Below are positions 25,160 to 36,812 of a stretch of DNA of 64,000 nucleotides, one piece after another. This DNA comes from Symsagittifera roscoffensis (taxonomy: Eukaryota; Xenacoelomorpha; Acoela; Convolutidae). The stretch covers positions 66,201,415 through 66,265,414 of the forward strand of contig NC_087062.1 of assembly GCF_963678635.1 (NCBI RefSeq), read 5' to 3'. Within the stretch, counting starts at the first letter, position 1. Each line of letters begins with the position of its first letter. The notes beneath the pieces are model-generated. The model did not search any database. It had not been told where the DNA came from and was given only the letters and a program-made list of their open reading frames with translations. A program made the translations under genes and the position numbers.

Positions 25160-25348
25160 TTAGTGAGAAATTTTGTGTTTATTATAATATTCTTCCAAAA
25201 AAAGAATTAGAAGGATTGTTGCTAGGGCAAATGTGAGGATTGCTTTCTTTATACATTTACATATTGTCAAAATGAGGGATGATAAGAATGCTATGAAAAT
25301 TACAAACAATAAAAAAATATCGGTTCTACTGAAAATTGTTCGTATCAT
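25160..25348 (-). CDS. 62-aa small hydrophobic protein
   Basis: Almost the whole chain is two hydrophobic segments (IFLLFVIFIAFLSSLILTI and ILTFALATILLILFL) separated by CKCIKK, with a polar tail. Its ATG overlaps the stop of the preceding hydrophobic frame as ATGA. Such small paired membrane proteins are typical of virus genomes (viroporin-like), but nothing here shows channel activity. Function unknown. Confidence 0.5.
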   Translation of the reverse strand: MIRTIFSRTDIFLLFVIFIAFLSSLILTICKCIKKAILTFALATILLILFLEEYYNKHKISH

Positions 25349-25575
25349 TTAGACAAGTTATATGACTCGTACCTGTGGATGTAATCAAGGGTTTTGGAAA
25401 GTTGGAGGAATAGTTCGAGTATAGTGTAGAAAATTAAAAAAATGTTACAAAAAATGATTAGGATTATTAGAAAAGATTCAAGTATATCAAAAAGAAATAT
25501 TATAAAGGTTTCAAGTATTGTAAAAAAATGTTTAAGATTTATGAGTATTTGAGTAACTGATTGAGAGAAGAGCAT
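25345..25575 (-). CDS. 76-aa small hydrophobic protein
   Basis: Residues ~15-55 are a long run of Ile, Leu, Phe and Val, enough for one or two membrane segments. The C-terminal ~20 residues are polar. It ends in the ATGA junction with the next frame. Low-complexity composition in AT-rich DNA is a caution, but the overlap with a second hydrophobic frame in the same gene series argues for reality. Function unknown. Confidence 0.45.
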   Translation of the reverse strand: MLFSQSVTQILINLKHFFTILETFIIFLFDILESFLIILIIFCNIFLIFYTILELFLQLSKTLDYIHRYESYNLSK

Positions 25576-26172
25576 TTAAGAAATGATCTCTTGGTCGAAT
25601 ATTTTTTGCTGTTTGAGGCGATTTTCTAGTGTGGTCGGATTATTTATTAGTTTTTTGACAAGTGGGTTGAGTTTTGTAAAAAATTGTTGGGGGCAATTTT
25701 CATGGTGACTGGGAGGTCGTCTTTTTCTTTATTTTTGTTTGTCAAATGATCCGGGGTATGGTGAGATTTTTATACTTTAGGCTAATTAAAATGTTCATTT
25801 TGTTACTTTAGGCTAAGTTAACAAATTTGCTTTGGGGGTATTCGTGGTCTGAGTTGGGGAAATATTGTTGATCTTTGGGTTATTAGATAAGGGAGGGGTA
25901 CGGTATTATGGTGATATTTATTTTAGTTGTCAAGTTGGAGTGGTTTGCTTATTTTTGACCTGGAGGTCGTAAAGTTATAGTTATAGATGTGCCTGGAGTT
26001 CTATATGATTCGTCTAATTGGTCTTAGTTTGAGTTAGAGAAAGTGACGGATTGGATGAATCCTATTGGTCTATTTTGAACTAGAATTATTACGTACTTGT
26101 CAGCATGTTATTTTGAAAAATGTAAATGAAAAATGTTTCGGAGGTTTCAAGATTGTGAAGCAAATGTTAAAA
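25576..26172 (-). other. Gap between pol and accessory frames
   Basis: About 600 bp with no long frame seen on the coding strand. It could hold splice or promoter signals for a subgenomic RNA, but I identify none. Confidence 0.4.
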
Positions 26173-29100
26173 CTACTTTTGAAATTCCACTTTCTTTAAA
26201 ATTTTAGATTGGGGGATGAATATTTTATAGTTTTTACGTGGTTGATTTCGGAGTCTTGTTGTTTTTCTATTTTCTGATTTGTCGATTTGTTCTTGGGGTA
26301 TTATTTGTTCGGTCATTTTTCTATTTTTTCTTTGTTTTGGAGATTCTTTATGGTTTTGTGTATTGTTTTTGGTGGCGGTTGGTTTTGTGTTTTGATTTTC
26401 GGTGGGGTTATCATTTTGTTCTGTGTTTTTCAGATGTGGTTCATTTTGAATGATTTTTAATCCTGTGAAAGAATATAATTGAGTTAATTCGCGGAGTGCG
26501 TATTCTTTTGGGTAATAAGGTAGTAGGTTGTTTCGATGTTGAACGATTTCTTTTTTGTTTGAGTCGGTAATTTTATATGTGACATCAGTGGGTTTTGCAA
26601 TTATTTGGTATGGTCCTTTTCGAAGGGGTTGTAATTTTTTAGAAATTCCCTTTTGAGTATTAAAATTAGGTATTAAAACAAATGTTCCAATTTTTAATTC
26701 GGAGGCTGGTGTAAAACGTGAATTGATTTGTTCATTAATGTTTTGTCTTTGTAATAACTTTTTTGTTATTTTTTGATAAATTTCATTGTGTTTTTTATCT
26801 CTATTTAGAATCCATTCGGTGTGTGTACCGGAGGCTAGTTTAAGAATTTGTGGGTGATGAAAATGATCTTCATCGTGTGTATGTAAAGGTAGGTTATAAC
26901 AAATTGAGTCTTTATTTGGTTGACAATAACCTTGTGCGTTTTTATGAGAATTTGCTGTAAACATTATTGGTTTGCGTGGCTTTTGGTTAAAAACCATTTC
27001 GTATGGTGACATTCCTAAAGTTGTCGTTATTTGTGAATTATATGCTAAGGGAAATAATTTTACATCTGCTGACCATTCGGTATATTTTGTATCATTTCCG
27101 TTGATGATACATCTAAGATATTCTTGTAATGAACGGTTCATACCTTCGACTAAGCCGTTTGTCCAAGGTGCATGAGATGTACGTGGTTTGTGTTTAATGT
27201 TATATAAATGACATAGTGTGATAATTTCATTATTTATGAATTCTGTACCGTTGTCTGTAACTAAAATTTCTGGTAGTCCGAATTTTGCTATCCAGTGTTC
27301 ATAGAGTGTTGTGTAAGCGTAATAAGCGTTACAATGTGGTACTGGGTTAAGTGCTACATAATGTGTAAATGCGTCAACAATTACCATAATGTAGGAGTTT
27401 CCTTCTGATGAGGGTGAAATTGGTCCTTTAGTATCAAATGAGATACGATGATTAAAGTACAAACTTTGTCCTTTAAAATCTTGTTTTTGTGCTATTTGTT
27501 TTTGATTTGGGTAAGGTTTATTTAGTTGACATACTATACAGTCATTGCATAGTACTTTTATCCAAATTGGTGCATTTGGGAAATAAAAGTTTTGTATAAA
27601 ATTTGAATATGTTTTTTCTGATCCAGAGTGTCCTTTAATATTTTGTGTATGTGAAATATTAAAAGCTATAAGAATCATACTTAAAGGGAGACAGGGAACT
27701 GTAGATTCATTCAGGTTATACTCTAAAAGGTCTGTATTTTCGTTAATTGTTGTGTTGTTAAATTTGCGAAAGTATCGGAGGAGTGTTTTGTTTCCTAGAA
27801 TGGTTGAATCTGCTTTGATAGGTTTAGTTTTATATTTGTGCCATGATTTCAGTTGTCGAATTACTGGGTCAAGGTTTTGATATTGTTTCAGTGTTGAAAT
27901 TGTAATTATTTCTGTTGGGGGGAGAAAAATGTTTTCGATTTCTAATTTAGATAAGGGTATTGTATCAAGTGGGTCGTGGAGGTCAAAAACTTGATTTATT
28001 GTGTATTTTGAATCATTTGTTTGTGGTCCTGATAAATTTATTTTATCAGTTAAATCTTCTTTTTCAATTAGTGGAAAATGGTCTTTCTTAGGTGGGTGTT
28101 GTTTTGTTCGTTTTTGTTGTGTGTTATTTTTTATCCATTGAGAATATGGGATTGGTTTGAAAGTTGATGTTCCAAGTAGATCAACTTCATAATGATTATT
28201 TTGACAATCTAAATAAAGTGGGAAATGTTGTAAATTATTTATTTGTGATTGTTCAATATCAGTTTTTACTGCATATTTGCATTCCAATCGGGGTGATGTT
28301 TCGTTTTCTGCAAGGTAGAATTTTATGTTTTTGGGTATTTCAACTGTTGTTTTTCGTGTAAGTAATTCAGGTGGTGTATTTCGACTTAAGGTGTCTGGTA
28401 ATGCAAGATTTTTTCCTGCAGTCCAAACTATATGTAAGTTTGGAAATTTCATTAGAATTAGTTGAAATCTGTAAACTCGGTGGTTTGGGTTAGATTTTTG
28501 TGTAAAGAGAAAGATGATTGGTTTATGGTCTGTGAATAGAACTGTTGGATGTTTTGATCCAAGTATCAGAAATTCATATTCTGTCAGTGTATATATTATG
28601 GCTGTACATTCTCTCATTAGAGTTGAGAGTCGTAGCTCTGCTTGAGTGAATAATCGAGAATTTGCTGATATGAGGTTCATTTTATTTGTACCATTATGTG
28701 ATTGTAATAGTGCTGCACCGATGCCAAAGTTCGAAGCATCGCACATTGCATAAAATGGTTGATTTGAATCTGGAATTGTGTTTGAAATTTGTTCAGTTAA
28801 AAGTTTCTTTACTTCTTCAAATCGTGTTTGATGTTCTGTGTTCCATTCAAAATTATTTTGTTGTCTAAGGATGTTATAAAATGGTCGTAGATATAATTGC
28901 ATTTTATAAACATATTTACTTAAAAAGTTTAACATTCCAAGAAATTCTTGGATTTTCTTTTTATTTGTTGGTGGTTGAAGTTTTTGAATAGCGTCAATGC
29001 GTGATTTCAATGGAGTGATTGTTTTTCTTTCTATATTATGTCCTAAGAATTTAACTCTTGTCAAAAAGAAGTGTGATTTATCGGGGGCGGCCTTCAGATT

Positions 29101-32100
29101 TTCGTTCTGAAGTATTTGGTGATATTTTTCTAAAACACTGAACATCTCGTCTTTTGTTTGTGATTGCATAAAAACATCGTCTAAATAGGTGATTGCGTTT
29201 TTCTTGAGTATCAGTGGTCTAAAAATTTTGCTCATAAAAGCTGAAAATGCTGCTGGTCCTATGGATATTCCATAGAATAAGCGGTTGAATTCATATTGTT
29301 GGTTTCCGATAACAAATTGTGTTAAACGTCGTGATTGTTCATCTAGTGGCATTTGATTGTATGCACTATTCATATCGGCGGTTGTAAAGTATTTGCCGTT
29401 TATTTTTGTTAAAATAACTTGTATTGGTTCAATGGGCCAATTACATTTTGATTCATCTATGAGTGAATTGAGGTATCTAGCGTCGAGAACGATTTTTAAT
29501 GATTCTCCTTTAGCTAGAATGATAACGGGGTGTTGCCTTTTGGTTGTTCTTCTTTATTAACTGGTGATATAATGTTGTATTGTTCTAAAATATCGAGTAA
29601 TCTGTTCACTTTATCATGTAAGTGAATTGGTACTTTACTTGCTCTCTGCTTTTTGAAAACTGCGTCTGGTTTTAACGGGAGATGTAGTGATGAACTGATT
29701 TTTCCAACATCGAATTTTGATGTTGCATAGACTGATGAATATTCAATTAGCTGTTTGGCTAACTGTTCGAATTCGTCTTGTGTTATTTGTGAATGTTGGA
29801 AATTAAACATTGTTAAAAATTTCTGTTGGTCCTCTGTGTAGTTACTTATGTTGAATGTAGGTTTGAAATATGGAGTTTTTGTGAAATAATCCGTATTTCT
29901 GTTTTCGTTACTTATTATATTATTTATAGATAATTCTTCATTAAGAATTGTAGATTGGCAAATATCTAGTAATTGGAGTATATTATTTACGCGATAGGCT
30001 TTTTCGTGTATTGGTGATATTGTAGCGTTGGTTTCACAATATCCTAAAAGTCCTAAAGGTAATGTTACTTGGTAAGGTGTGTTGTTATAGACATGTAAGG
30101 AAATGATATCGGAATTCGAATTTTTCAAATATTTTATGGATGAGATTGTGATTTTGAAAAATTTGTGAATAGGTTTGAATTCAAATTCTGACATATAAAA
30201 TTTTTGTTTGTTTTGTTCTTTATCATACTGGTGAACTTGTTTGATTGAAAAATTATAGATATTTCCTGATAGTGGTTTTAGGTGTTTTCTTTGTTGGTTA
30301 AATATCGGGTAGAATTTTGAAAAGAATGGTGGTTGTTTATTTAATCTTTGAAAAAATGTTAAGGATGTTTCTTTTGTTTTTGTATATTTATCTTTGATTA
30401 ATATTTTACTATTTAGTATGTTAATTGTTGGTATATACTTCGAAATAAATGGTATTCCAATGATATTATATTTAATGTCAGTGATATGGAATATTTGTTT
30501 AAATGGCTTATTTAAAATTTTGCTTTGTTCCATTGTTCTGGTGGGGAGGAGAAATAATTGGATTTTTCCGTAGTTTATCAATGTTGATCCTTGTGCTGTT
30601 GCTAGTTTGCTGGAGGTTTCAAGAGGTGTTAGCTTTGGGTGTAAGGTTTTTATTTCATTCCATGTGGGGATGTTTATTATGTTTGATTCTGCTCCTGAAT
30701 CAATTAAAAAATCTATTTCAAGGTCTGGTGGTTGAAATTCTTTATTTCCTAGGCTTTCTAAGAGAAATGGAATTGTCCAAATTTTTTCTTTGGGTTGTTC
30801 TTTTTGTATATTTTGATAAATGTGGTTTGTATTCAAGCATTTTGTTTTTGTATTTTTATTGGTTTGATTTGTACTGTTAATCTCATTTGTCTCTTGTGTC
30901 GTTGGTGTGGAATTTATGGGTGTAGTGTAATAATTTTGAAGAAATTCTGATTGATTTTCATATATGTGTGATGGAAAGGGTTGTTCATATATGACAGATT
31001 CATAGTCATTTTCGACTTTTATCATATTGATAGAAAGAGTGTTTTCAGTATCACTTTCTGAATCTGATGATGTACAGTTTATTTGATTGAGTTGTAACGT
31101 ATCAGTTACTGTGTCATCAATACCTGGAGGGTCTGATGTTGTTTCTGGGTTAGATTGTACTTGATTGATTTGTCTTTGATGTTTAGGTGTACTACTTCTG
31201 TGGCGATTATTAGAATTATTATAGTTATTATTATTCCGGTGTGGTGATTGGGAATAATTTCTATAACGATTATTATAACTTGGGTGTCGATTTTGTGAAT
31301 TATTTCGTGATCTGTTTTGGTAATTATTGTTTGGTCTGTTATAGTTCGATCTATTATATGAGTTATTCCTTGATTGATTGTTCGGGTAATTCTGGTTTCG
31401 GTTGTTTGAATAACTTCTATTTCGATTATAGGAGTAGTTTCTATTCCTATTGTATGATGAATTTCGTGATTGGTTGTTTGGATAGTAGTTATTTCTTGAT
31501 TGGGAATTAGATCTAGAAACAAATCGTTGTGTATTTGAATTTGATCTGGAGTAGTTACTTCTACTATTTGGTCTATTGTAGTAATTTTGTGATGAATTTT
31601 GTGTATTTCTTCGTTCTGGCGATCTTCCTCTATAACTTGAGTTATATGGTGATTGATTTCTTGTATAATTTGTATTGTTCGGGAGTGGTTTTCCTGAACT
31701 GTTGTTGCTGTGGACTGTTTTGTTCGGTAGATTTTGATCTTTTTTCATGTATTGATAGAATGATTTATTTGGTTCTTTATATTTTTGAGGTTTATTTTGA
31801 TTGTCTTGCTGTTTTTGTCTACATTCGGAAATACTATGTCCGTATCGTCGGCAATAATTACACCATTTTTTGAAAGATGGTTTGCCTTTAAAGTTCGGGT
31901 TCTTTTCGTAAATATTGAGTATTTCAGTGATTTTTTCAACGAGGTCTGTCTCTGATTCCTGTATATTATTAATATTAGTGGGAGTCGTTTCAATTCTATT
32001 AACGTATTGTAATTTCAGATTTTCCGTTTCTTCTAGTTTCATCGTGATTTCTGCTTGTTCTAATTTGTCTACTAGTTTTCGGAAATCTAAATCGGGTTCT

Positions 32101-34385
32101 CGAATTGAAGAAGGATGGGATGCTCTCTTTTTTATTGCTATTTTCCTTAATTGTGGTGTTAAGGTCATCATTAAGATTTCTGTCATCTTTGTGTTTTTAT
32201 AGTCATGTGTATTTAATGAATATGCTTTTCGAACTAGTGTTTCGATTCGTACTGCTATTTGCTTGATGGTTTCGTTTGGTAATCTGCGAATTTCATTACA
32301 TAAAACTCTTTGTTGTTGTTTGTTTCTTTCGGAGTCAAACATTTTTGAAAATTCTTGTGTAAACCTTTTCCAGTTTGATTTTATTTCTAGAGGTAGTACT
32401 GAAAACCATTTTTGGGCTGCGCCATCTAAGGTTGTTTGTATTAACGCTGTGCGTCGATGTATCCAATTTTGATGTAGTGGCGTATTAATTGGTTCAGGTC
32501 CAATATTTAAAATCAGGTTTGCTGTTACTGCATTTAAATAATCTTCTACAGAGTATTCAGGGTCTGTTCCTGTGAAAACCATTAAAGGTTTGTTTGATGT
32601 TATTGATGATCCACCCATAAGGTATGGATTCATTGTCATTTGTAATGATTCTGCTGCATTTGGCATTTGAGAAAAATTTGAAAGTTGGTTTCTTGTTATT
32701 TCATGTTGTTGGAGATAATATGGGAGTGGTATTTCATTTTGCATTTGTAATGGTTGATACGAGTGTGCAGTCATTGGATTTTGTTGTTGAATTGGTTGAA
32801 AAGATTGTGTATTAATTAGATTTTGTTGTTGAATTGATTGTTGATGTTGTGCATCTATTGGTTGTGGAGAAAAATTTCTATGATTTGTACGTGTTTTCTG
32901 TATTCCTTGTCTACGATATTCTTGAGTATTTGGTGCAAATATATCTGGTTGTAAGAAATCATTATCTGAGGATAAATAATCCATTTGATAAGATGTCTGT
33001 TTTTTATTTTTATTTTGTTGAAAAAATGGGTAATTTTCACTGTGATCCTGTGGAGGATTTGTTTGGAAATTTATTGAATTAGGTTGGGTCATTGGGTTAT
33101 CCCAATTTCGAGATCTTGTATATTGGTTAAAATTTCTTTGTGGTTGGTTATATGTTTTTGATGGATGTGTATAATTATAATTATGGTCTGCAAAGTTGTT
33201 TCTAGTGAATGTTTTGTGTGTTTTTGATGGTATTGTCATGGGTCTGTATGTTTGGTAATCCATATGTGAATATTTAGGGGCAACCGAAGGTTTAACGGTT
33301 GATTGTAAGGTTACCTGTGTTTGTGAAGGATTTGTATTTCTTGGTGTTGTTAAATTTGGGCGTATTGGTGAAATACTTTGTTGTGTAGTTGTTGTGTGTA
33401 CAATTTCTTCATTTATGAAGTGTGATGGTGTCTGGATATCTTGTTGAGTAAGATTCCTAGTTCCATTGAGGTTTTCATTGTGTATAACTGTAGAGTTTAA
33501 ACTATTATTTTGTGTATCGGGTAAAAATGTATTATAGTTTAATGGTGTTGCATCAATGGTTAATGGTATTACTTTTACATAATCTCTTATGTAAGATATC
33601 GTACTTATTGCTTGACTTGAGATTGATTGTGGGAAGCTTATAAATGCGGGATGAGACCATTCGGGGTCCCAAACATAATCTGATTGTTCTGTGATAGCGG
33701 TATCATCGTTCGAGTTTTGGGGTCTAAAATTTTTTCTTGCTTGTGCAATTAAATCAATATTGTGTGTGAAATAATCTATTATGAACCATGCCAAAATTTT
33801 TTGTAGATCGTGTTTTGTATGTTGTGAAACGTCGTCTTTCGTGAAATTTTCTTTAATGATGTTTAAATAACTAGAGAGTAGTGTGATTTCATGTCGTACT
33901 CTTAAATGTTTAGATGTTTCTGTCGGTGAGACATTTGTTATTGGGATTTCGTTTTCTAATATCGAAATATAACTATATATTATTGCGAAAACTTCATTGG
34001 TGAATATGTAGTTTGCTCTTTGTGAGTTATGATATTGGATGCTTTTTATATATTCTGAAAAAACTTTTGAAAATTCTAAATCAAGATCGTCTGTTTGAAT
34101 TGTATATTTTCTATTATTATGGTTTGGTGAGGTGAATTCTATGGAGTAGATTCCATACTGTTGTGTTATGTTGCATATATCTTTTAAGTAGTGGTCTATG
34201 ATTTGTCTTTTGATTTTTACATCTGGGAACTCTGTTTTACATGGACTGATTCCGGGTTCAAATAAATTTAATAGTAAATTTGTGCAAAATATGTGCTGTC
34301 CTCTATCAGTGGTTGCATCTACTATAAAGGGAAAGATTTCATCATCATCTGGACTTTCTTCACCTGGGGTGTGCGTTGAGCTCAT
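26173..34385 (-). pseudogene. gag-pol: Gag-Pol polyprotein, Ty3/gypsy type, one frameshift
   Basis: The first part (29514-34385, 1623 aa) is Gag. It has a Q/N-rich linker, a retrotransposon capsid region (~590-800), a CCHC knuckle (CNYCRRYGHSISEC, ~841-854), a long Asn/Ser/Arg/Tyr-rich basic tract (~900-1070), an aspartic protease (FLIDSGAES, ~1228) and the start of RT. The frame breaks at a CCCC run (29527-29530), where one base appears lost. It continues in another frame, open from there into 26173-29373: RT with YLDD, RNase H (YAMCDASNFGIG, FTDHKP), and integrase with an HHCC finger and a DD35E core (SFDTKG, VTDNGTEF, GLVEGMN). Gag and Pol would form one product of ~2,740 residues, unusually large. 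The missing base may be a true lesion or a sequencing error. Confidence 0.9.
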
Positions 34386-34827
34386 TTTTTCGTTCGATGA
34401 CTGTTAATATGTAATTATTAATGTGTCGAATTGGTTGATTCCAATTATATAAATGTACTGGTTTGTGTTTATACTGCTTTTTTATTCTTCTTTTTCCTCT
34501 TTTTGATGAATTTGAAGTTGTTTCTGAGTCAGAGAAATATAATTGATCGTGAAGTGGGTAATTTTTATCTATTGATTCTTTTAGTTTGTAAAGTTCGTCT
34601 AAACTATTGGTTTCTGATTCTGAAAATGCGTTTCGATTTTTTGAAAATCTTTTTCGTGTTATTTGTCTTTGTTTCGTTATTATTTTTCTTTTTAGTGTTT
34701 GTCGTTTTGTTCGAATATATCCAACTGTTTGTGTATGAGGTGTGATTACAAGGTCGTATTTTTTGTTATCTATTTCAAAATTGTGTAAAACGATTGTTTG
34801 TTTATTTCCTAGGTTTTTAAATGACAT
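34360..34827 (-). CDS. 155-aa basic pre-Gag protein
   Basis: First sizeable frame after the leader. It overlaps the Gag-Pol start by 26 bp. Highly basic in the first half (KRQTLKRKIITKQRQITRK), then an acidic Ser-rich patch and a second basic patch (KRGKRRIKKQYKHK). It could bind RNA or carry a nuclear-localisation signal; this is inference from composition. It is not a recognised family. It could instead be the N terminus of Gag reached by frameshift, since the overlap is in a different phase. Confidence 0.5.
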   Translation of the reverse strand: MSFKNLGNKQTIVLHNFEIDNKKYDLVITPHTQTVGYIRTKRQTLKRKIITKQRQITRKRFSKNRNAFSESETNSLDELYKLKESIDKNYPLHDQLYFSDSETTSNSSKRGKRRIKKQYKHKPVHLYNWNQPIRHINNYILTVIERKNELNAHPR

Positions 34828-35344
34828 AAGGTTTAGGATGACGGATGCAAAAGGTTGTTAAATGATTTCTATTTTCCTAAACTGTTAGTTCTTACGATTT
34901 TTTGGTTAGCTTAACCTGGGTCTATTTGTTCAGGGTTGGAGAGAAAAGTATATCGATTCCGAAGAATGATTTTTTACTTTCTCGTGGCTAGTATAAGTTA
35001 AGGTGTTAACTTACTTAATCTTACTTAGGGGTAGTGATTGTGTTCAAGGGTTGGAGAATAGTAAATCGATCCACAAGGTTCAGGTATAATTAGAACGCGA
35101 GTAGTTCGTTAGATACTATTTTAAACTTACTAAGTCTAAGATTTATCCTGGGTCTGGTAAGAGGGGGGGTCAAGTGAAGGATGAATAACCGAAGTTCTTC
35201 ACTGTTTATCTTAATTTGAATGATTAGTTTTGTTTAAAAATTTCTATTAGTTTTGGGTCTTTAGAAAGGGTTGGGTAGTGAATCGACGTTTGAGGTCGTT
35301 AGACACTAATTAAGTGGGTGGGGGAGAACAAAGTTGTTCTGTTT

Positions 35345-35429
35345 GATCCAAGGATAAGCCTTGATGATCAAATTTGAAATTTAATTAAGTAGAAAATGAT
35401 TTAAGATCCAAGGATAAGCCTTGATGATC
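35345..35429 (-). repeat. Exact 25-bp direct repeat in leader
   Basis: A 25-bp block (beginning gatccaaggataagcc) occurs at 35345-35369 and again, without mismatch, at 35405-35429, a 60-bp period. Each copy has a short internal inverted motif (gatc at both ends). Confidence 0.85.
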
Positions 35430-35760
35430 TGGTTTTAAAATTAAGTGAATTTAAGTTTTAATAAAATTTTAAATGTGTGTAAAGGAAAGATTTAGTGTTT
35501 TGATGATATTAGTGGGTTTATGATTGCTGTTATGTTTTAGGTGATGGAGCTGGAACAACAGGATGATTTATGATTACTAACCATTTATTGTCATGCTACT
35601 AATTTTTATTTTTTATTTTTCAATAAATATTTTTCAAACATGTTTTGTATATTACTGCAGAGTTTTAGGAAAACGATCTTAGATCTTTTTATCAATCGTT
35701 ATTGTATATTAATAATTTTGTTTAGCGCCTGAAATGATTTTGAAGATTAACTTCAAGGTT

Positions 35761-35994
35761 TTATGTTTGCAAATGAAAATCTAAATTCATTGCCAGTAGT
35801 ATTCTAAATATAAAAGTTTGTGTTGGCTTTTGCCGAACTATCATATAACTATATGGTAAGTTTCTACTTTGTCGTATGTCGTCTCTGGTTCGAGGTCTTC
35901 TTCCAATTCCGGGTAGTTCTGTTATCGTTCGGAATATTGGCTCTGATCTATTGAGTCGTAGAGACATTTCGATTAAATTATTGTCGTATAACAT
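35761..35994 (-). CDS. 77-aa leader ORF
   Basis: Starts ~70 bp after the primer-binding site. The composition is mixed and protein-like (LPGIGRRPRTRDDIRQSRN), with a hydrophobic C-terminal part. It may be a short leader peptide or the initiating exon for spliced downstream frames. No family recognised; a chance frame is possible. Confidence 0.3.
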   Translation of the reverse strand: MLYDNNLIEMSLRLNRSEPIFRTITELPGIGRRPRTRDDIRQSRNLPYSYMIVRQKPTQTFIFRILLAMNLDFHLQT

Positions 35995-36061
35995 TTTGTA
36001 AATGTTTTTGTCTAATTTCTAATCTATTTTGGTTAATTCTAAGCTATTAAGGTCTTGTTCG

Positions 36062-36079
36062 AGATTTATGGTCGCACCA
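36062..36079 (-). promoter_or_regulatory. tRNA primer-binding site
   Basis: Two bases inside the 5' LTR the minus strand reads TGGTGCGACCATAAATC. It starts with TGG, complementary to a tRNA CCA end, so the primer would be a tRNA ending GGTCGCACCA. I do not assign the amino acid. Confidence 0.75.
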
Positions 36080-36081
36080 GA

Positions 36082-36491
36082 TGAGTTAGGACCGAGTTGG
36101 TTAACTCATAGAGTAATTTCGGATAGGGTACACCGTCTGCTCGTCACGCTATCTTATTTTCGGCCGGATAGATTCGTGCAACTTCTTAGTCTAATACCGA
36201 TCCTAATCTTACTCTTATACTATCTAGTCTCAGGTTGTTTAACTAGTCTCTGCTAGGCTCAATAGATCTAGGGTATACTGGTTTATTGCGGCTGCTGAAG
36301 TGCTCGGGAGAGTCCAACTAATTTCTAAGTTAAATTCAAATCTCTCTGGTGCTGAAATTACAAGTAACTTCAGCACTTACAAATAAGTGGGTTGTTAGTT
36401 AGATGGATCATGATTGGTTAATATTAAATACTTTACATTGGTAAAATATCTAAATTATCCAATCATAAAATGTAGTTTAGATCAGGTTCCA
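36082..36491 (-). repeat. 5' LTR
   Basis: 410 bp, TG...CA on the coding strand, AATAAA at 36282-36287 and the hairpin at 36350-36375. It lacks the ~21-bp extra segment of the other LTR. It is followed outside by the ctac duplication. Confidence 0.92.
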
Positions 36492-36495
36492 CTAC

Positions 36496-36812
36496 AATCA
36501 AAACAGTTGAGGCATCACATTTTCATGCTTTCATCAGTGTTACTAGCTGGTTACTCTGCTGAAAGTAATAAGGGGATCCGCCATGGATCCTCAGGGGGGG
36601 GGGCTGTTATATGGGTCATGGGCCGCTTAAGATCCTTAAGGGGCCTCAAAGATTTTGCGAATCAAAAATTATAATAGTGTGTTTCGCCCAATTATCAACG
36701 AAAAAAACTCGTATCCTAATTTTTAGGATCCAAAGTATTTTGAGGCCTCCCCATTCAGTTCATAGCTATGGACAACTTAGATTAGTTAATTCTTTCTTGA
36801 AAATTTAAACCA
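36496..36812 (+). other. Inverted-repeat arm resumes after LTR element
   Basis: Contains the rest of the interrupted membrane-protein frame (tacaatcaaaacagttgagg onward), then a palindromic ggatccgccatggatcc with a run of ten G, then the end of the TIR element. It mirrors 59740-60057. Confidence 0.7.

Larger units (their letters stand above)
34828..36061 (-). promoter_or_regulatory. 5' leader of LTR element
   Basis: About 1.2 kb between primer-binding site and first large frame. It contains three related segments with the coding-strand phrase ctccaaccc next to atcgat-like boxes (around 34935, 35050 and 35270) and a 25-bp exact direct repeat. These may be packaging or RNA-structure elements. 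A 77-aa frame (35761-35994) lies within it. Confidence 0.45.
17568..36491 (-). mobile_element. 18.9-kb Ty3/gypsy-type LTR element with env-like gene
   Basis: Bounded by two LTRs (17568-17998 and 36082-36491) that start TG and end CA, with the 4-bp duplication ctac on both sides (17564-17567 and 36492-36495). The empty site survives in the right arm near 60054, proving the insertion. Coding is on the minus strand, so the right LTR is the 5' LTR. A primer-binding site lies two bases inside it. The order protease, RT, RNase H, integrase defines Ty3/gypsy. At 18.9 kb it is unusually long, because at least five additional frames lie beyond Gag-Pol. Confidence 0.93.

Noticed and set aside
30503-30880. 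125-aa plus-strand hydrophobic frame
   Set aside because: Antisense shadow of Gag-Pol; the T-rich complement always reads as Leu/Phe/Trp-rich.
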